This document shows positions 37,095 through 46,000 of a stretch of 64,000 nt of DNA, piece after piece. How positions within the stretch are numbered: the stretch's first letter is position 1; every line of letters begins with the position of its first letter. The stretch is from Heliocidaris tuberculata (Eukaryota; Echinodermata; Echinoidea; Camarodonta; Echinometridae), in assembly GCA_025618425.1 (NCBI GenBank), contig CM046842.1:38529054-38593053 (forward strand), written 5' to 3'. The position numbers and the translations under genes were made by a program. The notes beneath the pieces are model-generated. The model ran no database searches. It was not told the origin of the DNA and was given only the letters and a program-made list of their open reading frames with translations.

Positions 37095-37850
37095 GTGTTA
37101 ACAGTGTTCATGGCACACTATTAAAATACCATGAATGTACATCATTTTTTCATGGTACATGATGAAAGTACCTCAAATATCTTGTAACATGATGAAGATA
37201 CATGTACTACGAATGTACAACGCTATTCATCATGGTACACTATAAAAATACCACGAATGTAAATCACTCTTCATATAGTTCATGATGAAAGTACCATGAA
37301 TGCCATGGGACATGATGAGAGTACTGTGAATGTACAGTGCTAATCACGGTACTTAGAGAAAGTACGAAAGGACAGTGCTATTCGTAGTACACAATGGAAG
37401 TACCATGAATTTACACCGTTATTCATGGTACATTATGAAAGTAATTACAGCGTTTCCCGTGGTACAAGATGCAAGTACTACGAATGTACAGTGCTTATCA
37501 TGGTACACGATGCAAATACAATGAATAAACAACGTTTTTCATGGTACATTATGAAAGTAAATCACATTTACAGCGTTATCCATGGTACAAGATGAAAGTA
37601 CTACGAATGTACAATGTTTTTCATGGTACACGATGCAAATACAATGAATATACAGCGTTCTTCATGGTACAAGATGAAAGTACTACGAATGTGCAATGTT
37701 TTTCATGGTACACGATGCAAATACAATGAATATACAGCGTTCTTCATGGTACAAGATGAAAGTACTACGAATGTACAATGTTTTTCATGGTACACGATGC
37801 AAATACAATGAATATACAGCGTTCTTCATGGTAATACTGTGGTAATACCG
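37095..37850. repeat. 82-bp tandem array
   Basis: CATGGTACACGATGCAAATA starts at 37622, 37704 and 37786, a period of exactly 82 bp. Upstream units are diverged. Each unit contains two CATGGTACA half-units, so the true period may be 41. Confidence 0.92.
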
Positions 37851-37941
37851 TGTGTACCACGGAATTACCATGTTTTCGTGGTATTATGGCGATAATACCA
37901 TGAAAAACGTAGTATTACCATGGTACTTTTTTGTAAGGGTA

Positions 37942-38843
37942 GGTCCTACTGCATCCAGCTTTCTTTGCAATGTCTTTAACTTTGTTAGCAATTGTATTGA
38001 CACCTAGTGGCATGCTGAAGTACCGTGGCTCATTCTCCAATTGAGGCCTGCAACTTTAGGTCTCTGCCACAAAAATGGACAGTCAGGATTTAGCTTAGAA
38101 ACATACAACTAGGAATTTACAGGGCACCTGTCACTTTTGGGAATTTCATACATGTAGCCACTGTTAGACCAAGGAGTTGTGATAACTCCTTGGTTAGACG
38201 ACTCATCCTCATCCTCTCGGTTGTTTTTGGTCAAAGTATCTCGCTTAGAAATGTATTTGAGACCATTTTCATCACTCTCAACGGTGAAATCTGAAGGTTT
38301 CATACAGCGGACGTTTTCACGTCCTCGATTACAAAAATATGTTAAAATGTCAACAAATACCTTGTTCTGTAGTCCAGAAGGGGAAGAACAATTAGTCTGA
38401 TCAGATGTCTGGATCTTTTCCATGTCCTCGGCTGAGATAACAGGCTTATGGTTCACTCTTCCTTTTCCCTCTTTCTTAAGTTTTACTAGGACAGCTTTAA
38501 ATATGTTGTTGCTCTTAGGGAAAGATTTCATATCAGCAATGTCAAATGCATGATGATCCAAATAATGACGCTGAATAGCGTACCTGATTGACATAAGTGT
38601 TTTTTTTGTGTAGTCCGTTCCGTCCTCTTTTCTGATGCCTGCATAGAAACGGCTCAACAGCGTATCTAACTCACGTTGGGTGATGGTGGATAGGTCCGTG
38701 CGACTGAGTTTAGCGAAACTTTCAAGCTTTGAAATTCCAAATTTCAGTGCTCTTTTGGTACTGTTTGAATCCTTCCCATTCAGTAGATCGTCGAGTTCTT
38801 CCTCCGTGAGAAGTGCAAAACTGAGATTCGAAGATACAGCCAT
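37942..38843 (-). pseudogene. Crypton tyrosine recombinase, N-terminal and first catalytic part
   Basis: The likely start is MAVSSNLSFALLTEEELDDL (ATG at 38843), giving 245 codons before TAG; an upstream in-frame ATG at 39002 is possible. Family text seen is NSTKRALKFGISKLESFAKL, LDTLLSRFYAGIRKEDGTDY, LVKLKKEGKGRVNHKPVIS and LQNKVFVDILTYFCNRGREN. This is the KIAA1958/Crypton-type YR, and the Arg of GREN-VR is the first catalytic arginine. After the stop, shifted frames still read FLWQRPK and PLGVNTIANKVKDIAKKAG, so it is disabled by nonsense and frameshift before the 3.5-kb insertion. Confidence 0.85.
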
Positions 38844-39170
38844 TTTTTTACACGCTGCTGTCGTCAAACTGTAGTGAAAGTCAACCACCTTACGGTCATT
38901 TACTCCACTAGCGCTACAGCTGTAATTTTGTTGATTTGTTGACATTAGCGCGACGATCGATATCGCGATATCGATAGCGTATACGGTAGCGTGTAGAAAC
39001 ATATAGCCAAATTGAGTCGTACCGTCTGCGCTACATGTTTACATGTTTACAGATCCGGATTAGCCGTGCGTTAGTCCCCTCGCCGTGCGTTATCACTTTT
39101 ATTTTGCACGGTCACGTGGTGTTATTAGACCAATCAGGATGGCTACATTCTTGAACCCGTTTTATAACAA

Positions 39171-40506
39171 CTTTTCTCACTTTGGAAAGATCTTATCCAA
39201 CAGGATCCCATCCCCTTGTGTCTCGCTTTTTGAAAGGAGTGTTTAAATTAAGACCTCCAACAGCAAGGTATTCTCACACATAGGCGCCGGAAGTGGGGGG
39301 GGGGGGGGGGGGCAGGGCGGGGGGGGGGGGGCGGTCGCCCCCCCCCCGAACGCAAAATGCATTTTCGCCCCCCCCCCCATAAAAAAAAAAAAATCAGTAG
39401 TAAAGGAGTAAAAATCGTGTGTATATTAAAAGCTTGATTGCTTTATTACGTAATTGTAAGCCTTTGTATTCATTTTTCGTATTCATGGAGATCACTGAAG
39501 ACAGATAAAGCATTCAAACTTTAACGTAGTGGAGGTTTTGTATTAGACGCAAGGTTGCCAGAGTTGGCAGAAATTTGACCGCTTTAGCATAAATTGACAA
39601 AATTTAGCAGAATTTTAGCATAATTCTGGTGTTTTGTTTTTTTTTGGTCAGAGAATTTTCCAGTAAAAATACACCCCAAAAATGCCTGTCAGAGAATTTT
39701 TGAGTAAAATTTTGATTTAGCAGTAGGATCTGTATTGTTGTGAGAGGGTGGGAAAGCGTGTGAGTTTTTTTAGGGGTGAGAAGACATGAGCCCTTGAAAG
39801 GTGAGCCCCTTTGAATGTTTGCCCCCCCCCCCCCCCCAATCCCAAACTGCTTCCGGCGCGCCTGTTCTCACATTTGGGACGTGAAGATAGTCCTTAACTA
39901 CTTAAGAAAGCTTGCACCAGCTAATTCGCTCAGCTTGAAACAATTGTCTCTTAAACTTGTTACAATTATTGCACTGGTTTCTGCTCAACGTGTGCAATCG
40001 ATTCATGACTTAAACCTTGACAACATGCTACTCAAGGATAGCTCAGTGACCTTTTCCTTCACTGCATTGCTCAAACAACACCGCCCAGGCAATGCTATAA
40101 TACAGGTAGTGAACTGAAGATGAAAGCATACCCAGTTGATAGACGACTATGTGTGATTCGTTATCTCAAGCAATACCTGCTTCGCACTAGACATCTAAGG
40201 AGAGATGAGAAATACATGTATCTCTTTCTTAGTTTCCAGAAACCACACAAGCGTGTCAGTAAGCAGACTATATTCAGATGGATTAAGACTTCTTTGTCGT
40301 TAGCTGGAATCGACACTGACATTTACAAGCCCCATTCGACTAGGGCTGCATCTACATCAGCTGCTCAGAGGTCTGAAATTCCAGTTCCTGAGATTCTCAG
40401 CAAAGCAGGCTGGTCGAGCGAATGTACTTTTAGGAAGTTCTATCACAAACCTCTTAGCACAGAAACAAAATGCTTCACACAAGCAGTGCTAGGAGGACAA
40501 ACTTAA
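39171..40506 (+). pseudogene. DIRS tyrosine recombinase, catalytic part (with hAT insert)
   Basis: Outside the hAT element at 39279-39864 it reads SHIWDVKIVLNYLRKLAPAN, TIIALVSAQRVQSIHDLNL, then a frameshift at about 40117, then YPVDRRLCVIRYLKQYLLR, TIFRWIKTSLSLAGID, PHSTRAASTSAAQRS and WSSECTFRKFYHKP. Catalytic residues visible are Arg in SAQRVQS, HxxR in HSTR and Tyr in FRKFYHKP. A stop before the hAT site and the frameshift make it non-functional as it stands. Confidence 0.85.
39279..39864. mobile_element. hAT-like element in DIRS YR, perfect 8-bp duplication
   Basis: The ends are CATAGGCGCCGGAAGTGGGG and, inverted, CAGGCGCGCCGGAAGCAG. TTCTCACA flanks both sides (39271-39278, 39865-39872). 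Removing it reconnects FSHIWDVK text of the recombinase. There are long G/C runs inside both ends. Confidence 0.95.
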
Positions 40507-41045
40507 AAATCAGTGTCTCTTTTAGACTGAACACTTACCACTCTTTATGAGTCTTCTCTGTATATAGAGTATACTAAGACTTGCGGTACGTGGAGCAAGA
40601 ACTTTGAATAGAAACTGTTTTAGTGCAGGGAACTATAGTTTATGGGGAATACATTCCCCCTTATTTGAGTTGCGGTGAACTTCTTCTGAAGTCAGGTTAG
40701 CCTTATTTTGGACAAATGTACCTACAGAGCTACATAATCTCATGTAATTTCTCACGGAAAAATTACGTAGTAAAATAGAAAGATTAAATGAAATTTAATC
40801 GTTATTTTAAGAGTAATTTTGTAGGGAGAGATTACATGCCCGCCTCTCCCTCCCTTACTCTTAATCTTCAGTAAGTTCTCATTAACTCAATCTTTCTCTT
40901 ACTTCGAAACTGTAGGCACATTTGTGCTTCAAAGATTGACCGCGCATGCGCATTACGGGCTCTCATGTAATCTCTCCCTACAAAATTACTCTTGAAATAA
41001 CGATTAAATTTGATACCGTAAGTTCTCATTTAATCTTTCTATTAT
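40507..41045. repeat. DIRS 3' region with inverted repeats
   Basis: TTTTGTAGGGAGAGATTACATG (about 40819-40840) pairs with CATGTAATCTCTCCCTACAAAA (40965-40986), and GAAAGATTAAATG pairs with CATTTAATCTTTC. Arms of about 65 bp flank a 120-bp core. This fits the terminal/internal complementary region of DIRS elements, or else a MITE. Confidence 0.6.
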
Positions 41046-41111
41046 ATTTTAACTCTCACTTTGTTTAATTTAACTTGAGGAGGAAAAGACTTCACAGCAG
41101 CTTATATGCTA

Positions 41112-41298
41112 CACTCTAAAAACTTAAGTGTTAAATCACGATTTAAAAGGGCCGAGGAGTGACAACTTTTTCAAAATTGTAGATTAACACTTTTAACATG
41201 CTGGATACAAAACTATAAGTGTTGATCTACCATTTTGAAAAAAGTTGTCACTCCTCGGCCCTTTTAAATGGTGATTTAACACTTAAGTTTTTAGAGTG
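41112..41298. mobile_element. TA-flanked MITE, CACTCTAAAAACTTAAGTG ends
   Basis: 187 bp with about 75-bp arms (CACTCTAAAAACTTAAGTG and inverse), TA on both sides (41110-41111, 41299-41300). Tc1/mariner-like target. No ORF. Confidence 0.92.
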
Positions 41299-41300
41299 TA

Positions 41301-42017
41301 GTATCTTGCTATTTATCATCTAAAAACAAAGGAAAAGTTTTTGAGGGCTTACCAAAACTGCACATTACCTTAAAACCACTCGACTACGATACCTTTTTAA
41401 AATTATTTTCTCTCAAATCAAATTATATTGTACAAATCATTCATAACGAAATTGTACATATTATTCATCACAAAACTGGGTACTTTTTTGTTTTTACAAT
41501 TTGAAAATTTTTTTTCTCTCTCAAACAAGGTTACAAATGAAGTTTAACATGTCATACAAAATTACAAATAATTTTTTGACATAAACGAAATTACAAGTTA
41601 AGTTTCACATTCCATACATACATAAGTACAAATAAATCTTCACATTAACATAACTGCAAGTAATAAAGTTTCACATTTCATACAAAATTATGATAAATTT
41701 TCTCATAAACAGAATTGCAAACCAATTTTTACCAGTTATACCTTGGCATAATAAATGATTGGCATAATAATACAGTAAACAAGGGAAAATTATGTATATA
41801 ATGTATACTTCAACTTCTGTCTAGAGAGAAAAGAGTTATAAGGAAGGAAAGACAAACAAAAAAACAAAAAAGAAGAAAGAAAAGGAAAGTGGAGGTGTTG
41901 TAACCCCCCCCCCCCAAACAAAAAAAAAAAAAAAAAAAAAAAACCCAAGTAACAAACAGGTACAGGTCACTATACCGATACCAAACGAGACCGACAATAT
42001 CGGTCGCATAAGCCTTC
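41301..42017. other. Intergenic, no gene
   Basis: AT-rich with repeated ATTACAAATAAATTTTCACAT-like text (41400-41720) and a C-run plus A-run at 41903-41943. Nothing coding recognised. Confidence 0.6.
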
Positions 42018-42170
42018 AGGGCCCTCTTGCATAAAAAGTTGCGATTAAACGCAATTCAAAAAGTTAAACGCAACTCGATTTTCAACCAATCAGGATCGCG
42101 TATTTGGGACTTGCGTTTAATTTGTTGAGTTGCGTTTAATCGCAACTTTTTATGCAGCCAAGAGGGCCCT
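42018..42170. mobile_element. Palindromic MITE, AGGGCCCTCTTGCATAAAAA ends
   Basis: 153 bp. The arms AGGGCCCTCTTGCATAAAAA and inverse enclose GTTGCGATTAAACGCAA-type inner palindromes, as in 17872-18018. Confidence 0.9.
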
Positions 42171-42345
42171 GATAAGGTATCTGTAGGTTCTCGAGACCGA
42201 CGGCCCATGAGGTCGGCATCACGGTCTTGCGGGGTTTATGACAACTTTTCAGAGGGTCAACGAAACCGATATTGTCGGTGTCGAAGGCTTTTGGTATCGC
42301 GGGCTGTCGATCTGCTTGAATGTTCCCCTCCATAATATTAGTTTC

Positions 42346-42748
42346 CATGGGCGCAAATCCATGGGGGACAGGGGGACATGTCCCCCCCCCCACCTTTTCG
42401 AAGATAGGCGAATGTCCCCCCACCTTTTTGAATAACCTTTGTTTTGTTTTTTTGCTTGTCAGAGAATTTTGGAGGTGAATGTCCCCCCCCCCCCCCCACC
42501 TTTTTGGATAACCTTTTTTTTTTTTTTTTGCTTGTCAGAGATTTTTGGAGGTGAATGTCCCCCCCCCCCCCACCTTTTTGGATAACCTTTTTTTTTTTTT
42601 TTTTTGCTTGTCAGAGAATTTTGGAGGTGAACGTCCCCCCCTCCCACCTTTTTGAATAACCTTTTTTTTTTTTTTTTTTTTTTTTGCTTGTCAGAGAATT
42701 TTGGAGGCGAATGTCCCCCCCAAATTTCAAAATGGATTTGCGCCACTG
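42346..42748. mobile_element. hAT-like element at the stop codon of the beta-propeller gene
   Basis: The ends are CATGGGCGCAAATCCATGGGG and, inverted, CAGTGGCGCAAATCCATTTT. TTAGTTTC flanks both sides (42338-42345, 42749-42756), perfect. The interior has four tandem units of about 62 bp (CACCTTTTTGGATAACC, T-run, GCTTGTCAGAGAATTTTGGA, C-run). Confidence 0.95.
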
Positions 42749-43041
42749 TTAGTTTCCATATTGGATGGTCAGTATCTCCTTGATGTATGGCTGAAGCGGT
42801 AGTGTGTCTCCTGTCACTGCGCTTAGAAACCGTACCCGTCGATTTTCTTTACGCTCTGTGTCGTAGAATCCGTATACTCCATCACCTATTCTGTCATCTC
42901 CGATCCAAATCAAGAATTCATTCATAATGGCGAGACCTTTCAAAATGTCCTCCTGTTTTGCTATGTTGAAATAGTTACGGTGAAAGTCCTCCAGGTCGAA
43001 CGATTGTATCCCCTGATTTTCCGTGTAGTATAAGATATGCG
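42749..43041 (-). CDS. Beta-propeller gene terminal exon D
   Basis: The acceptor is attaaacag; the frame opens AHILYYTENQGIQSFDLEDF and continues YFNIAKQEDILKGLAIMNEF, LIWIGDDRIGDGVYGFYDTE and LPLQPYIKEILTIQYGN, then TAA at 42751-42749. The stop codon lies inside the target duplication of the adjacent hAT element. Confidence 0.75.
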
Positions 43042-46000
43042 CTGTTTAATGAAGTAGAAACAAAATTAATCATGCTTTAAAGGGCAATCCTACCTTTGTT
43101 AAAAGCTGATTTGTGTGAAAGCAGAAAAATAAGAGAAGCAAGATGGTGAAAGTTTGAAAGAAATCGGGAAAAAAAGAATAAGAAAGTTATGCATGTTTGA
43201 AAAATGAGATCACCACATCTATGCGTGTCCGGACAATTACCCCCTGGGCAATTACCCCCCGGAAAATTACCCCTCAGAAAACTACCCGCCAAATTACCCC
43301 CGGAAAATTACCCCCCAATTACCTCCGGAAAATTACCCCCCAAGGACAACCACCCCCGAGAACAATTATCCCCTGGGTACCCCCGAAAAATTACCCCCAA
43401 GGACAACCACTCGCCGAGGACAATTACCACCCGGAAAATTACCCCCCAATGACAACCATCCCCGAGGACAATTACCCCCGGAAAATTACTCCCAAGGACA
43501 ACCATCCCCCGAGGACAATTACCCCCATGGTAATTACCCCCCCCCCCCAGGAAAACCAACCCTGAGGACAATTACCCCCCCCCCCAGACACCCGAAAATA
43601 ACACCCAAGGACAACCAACCCTGAGGACAATACCCCCCCCCCCGAAAATGACTCCCCCCCCCTCCCAGGACAACCACCCCCGAGGACAATTGCCCCTCCC
43701 CCGGATAATTACCCCCCGGATAATTACAACCTTAGGACAATCTACCCCCCCCCCCCCCGAAAATTACCCCCAAAGACATCCATCCCGAGAAATATCCCCC
43801 CCACCTTAATTCACACTGAAAGCTCTCGTAGTCATCTGCCAAGTATTTTTGTTTCATGTACAGGTATCTTTCTAAGAGAAGCTTTCGCCCACCCCTCTCG
43901 ATCCGGGGGGTACCTGTTTTTCCGAAGGTTCGTTTTTCCGAAAGTTCATAATTCCGAAGGTTCGTAATTCCGAAACACAAATTTCCATGGAAGAGGGTTC
44001 ATAATTCCGAAAATGAAATAGGGTTCATAATTCCGAACATTTGATGCATTTCTTCGAAGGTTTGTTATTCCGAAGGTTCGTAATTCCAAAAACGAAATGG
44101 GGTTCATAATTCCGAAGGTTCGCAATTCCGAAAATGAAAAAGGGTTCATAATTCCGAAAACGAAATAGGGTTCAAAATTCCGAATATGAATAAGGGTTCA
44201 TAATTCGCGAAAGTTCGTAATTCCGAAAATGCGACATTGCGCACAGATAGCCCGTCTCCAAAAGAAAAGGGGGACCAACAAAGAAAATAGAGTGTAAGTT
44301 TTCATCATTTATGCATCTGAACTCTAACTTTACAAATTAACTCAGGGGCGGCCGAGTGTATTTCAAAGTGGGGGGGGGGGGGCACCAGCCAAAAAAGGCA
44401 CTCTTGGAGAAAAAGGGGGAACCTACAAGGGGTGAACATAAAACAAAAACAGGGACCATTTTGTGACATTGGTATATAATTACCCTACATTCTAATTAAT
44501 ACGCAATCAACTTTATCTTCTTCCTTTTATTGTGGTTCGGGACACTGCTTCAGCTTCCCCCACTTAGCATGCTTAGCAGTCGTGTGTAGGCATAATGGTC
44601 TAATGATTCCTATGCGAGCGAGTTTAATTGGGGGGGGGGGGATGCCTAATGATCTTTTAATTTGTGCATTAACCCTGTCACTTTTCTTTATAAGATTACC
44701 ATGATTACATCGATATCATCATACTTTATGAGATCTGCTTGATTTCATTATATACTATAAGAGCGAGCGAGCGTAGCAAGCAAGTTTGGGGAAAATTTTC
44801 ATAAATATTGCCCTTAGACTTGGTGTAAATTATGGGTACATTCGATTGAGGGGCATTGTGCCCCTCTTGCCTCCAGCTCCACTGCCTTACATTGTAGTTG
44901 TAGTATGGGTTCCTGTTACTATATAAAGCCGCACCGATTCTTTGAAGCTAGATATGCCTCTTTTTGTAAGAAACAGTGGGAAAATATAAGTAAAAGGGGG
45001 CACTTATCAGAAGAAGAAAGGGTGCTTGTCAGAGATGGAAAGGGTCACTTATAAGAGATGAAAAGGGCATTATGAGAAGAGGGAAAGGGCTCATATTAGA
45101 TAGTAAAAGGGCACTTCTCAGATTTGAAAATGGGCACTTATTAGAAGCGGAAAATAGGTACTTATTAGAAGGGAAAGGGGGCACCTATTGGAATTAAAAA
45201 TGCACTTATCAAGGGAGAAAACGGCACATATATTAGGGAGAAAGAGGGCAATCATATTTGAAAAGGGGCACTTATTAGAAGGAGAAAAGAGCACTTATAT
45301 GAAAGAAAAATAGGCACCTATCCGAAGTAAAATTGCATTTATCAGAAGGAGAAAAAGGCACTTATTAGAGATAAGGAGCCATTTATCAGATGTGAAAACG
45401 GGCATTCATCAGGAGAGAAAAAGGCACTTATCAGAAGGGGAAAAGGCACTAATCAGAAAGGAAAAGGCGCACTTTTGACAGTAAGGAGGGTACTTATCAC
45501 AGAGAAAGGGGGCATTTTTCCAGAAATAAAAAGGGCACTTTTGGGGTATACTTCGAAAAATGGGGGGGGGGGGGGGTACTGTGCCCCCTGCCCCCCTCCC
45601 CGGGTGCGCCTCCCCCGGAATCAACTGATCGTGTATTTGCCTTTGTATGATCTATCTCATGGTCCATTTCATGTGGAATTAAGATATAATGTTTTCTGGT
45701 TCAGTAATTATTTCGCAATGAAATTTGCCTTCAAGACTTATTAGTATGTACGGTGCTTAAAAATAAAGTATATGATTTGCTTTCTGGTAGATTAATCTCA
45801 TTTAATTTTGTAACTCTAGGGCAAGATATTCAACCGGCATGCAGGAAGATGATTTTAGTTACATGAAACATTATTTTCGAAAAACGTTGATGTTGTGAAA
45901 AACAATTATAAAACACGGTTAGAGTATGTAATTTCATGAGTAGATAACAATTTAAAGGTGATCAAGTGTCTTTCTTCCTGGGGCCAGTTCCGGGGGGGGG

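Larger units (their letters stand above)
34440..37939. mobile_element. 3.5-kb TA-flanked element of CCATGG palindromes
   Basis: The ends are CCCTTACAAAAAAGTACCATG and its inverse, with TA on both sides (34438-34439, 37940-37941). The interior has no ORF above about 65 codons. It is made of four blocks dense in AAACCATGGTTT-like palindromes (34458-34760, 35205-35725, 36190-36490, 36985-37090) and an 82-bp tandem array (37095-37850). The TA target suggests Tc1/mariner-like mobilisation, but the ends do not match a family I know. Confidence 0.88.
33688..39165 (-). mobile_element. Crypton-like transposon inserted in DIRS YR, itself interrupted
   Basis: It carries a minus-strand tyrosine recombinase in two pieces (38843-37942 and 34437-34047) separated by a TA-flanked 3.5-kb element. 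AAAACGGGT at 33850 and ACCCGTTTT at 39158 are inverted near its edges. Cryptons carry a YR but no RT. Exact ends are uncertain because the hairpin at 33681-33848 blurs the left border. Confidence 0.8.
22875..41045 (+). mobile_element. DIRS-type YR retrotransposon, multiply interrupted
   Basis: Ordered pieces of one plus-strand DIRS-like element are gag (22875-23498, 30022-30887), RT (31167-32162), RNase H (32166-32744) and tyrosine recombinase (33423-33687, 39171-40506). An inverted-repeat tail lies at 40772-41042. Presence of a YR, absence of a protease/DDE integrase, and order gag-RT-RH-YR define DIRS. Four insertions cut it: a LINE, two hAT-like elements and a Crypton. It also has nonsense codons and frameshifts, so it is dead. 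The true left terminus was not located. Confidence 0.88.

Noticed and set aside
37095..37850. Regular repeats that could suggest a CRISPR array
   Set aside because: Units are contiguous 82-bp tandem copies without unique spacers, inside a eukaryotic transposon; no cas genes.
38109..39002. Crypton recombinase as a working host-domesticated gene
   Set aside because: A stop, frameshift and the 3.5-kb insertion before the HxxR/Tyr part make it a broken transposon gene.
42459..42746. Minus ORF with KKKKK runs and repeated units
   Set aside because: Translation of the 62-bp tandem units inside the hAT-like element at 42346-42748.
43225..43800. Short repeats with variable spacing (CRISPR-like at first glance)
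   Set aside because: A degenerate C-rich minisatellite with a mirror copy at 45980; spacers are themselves repeat variants.
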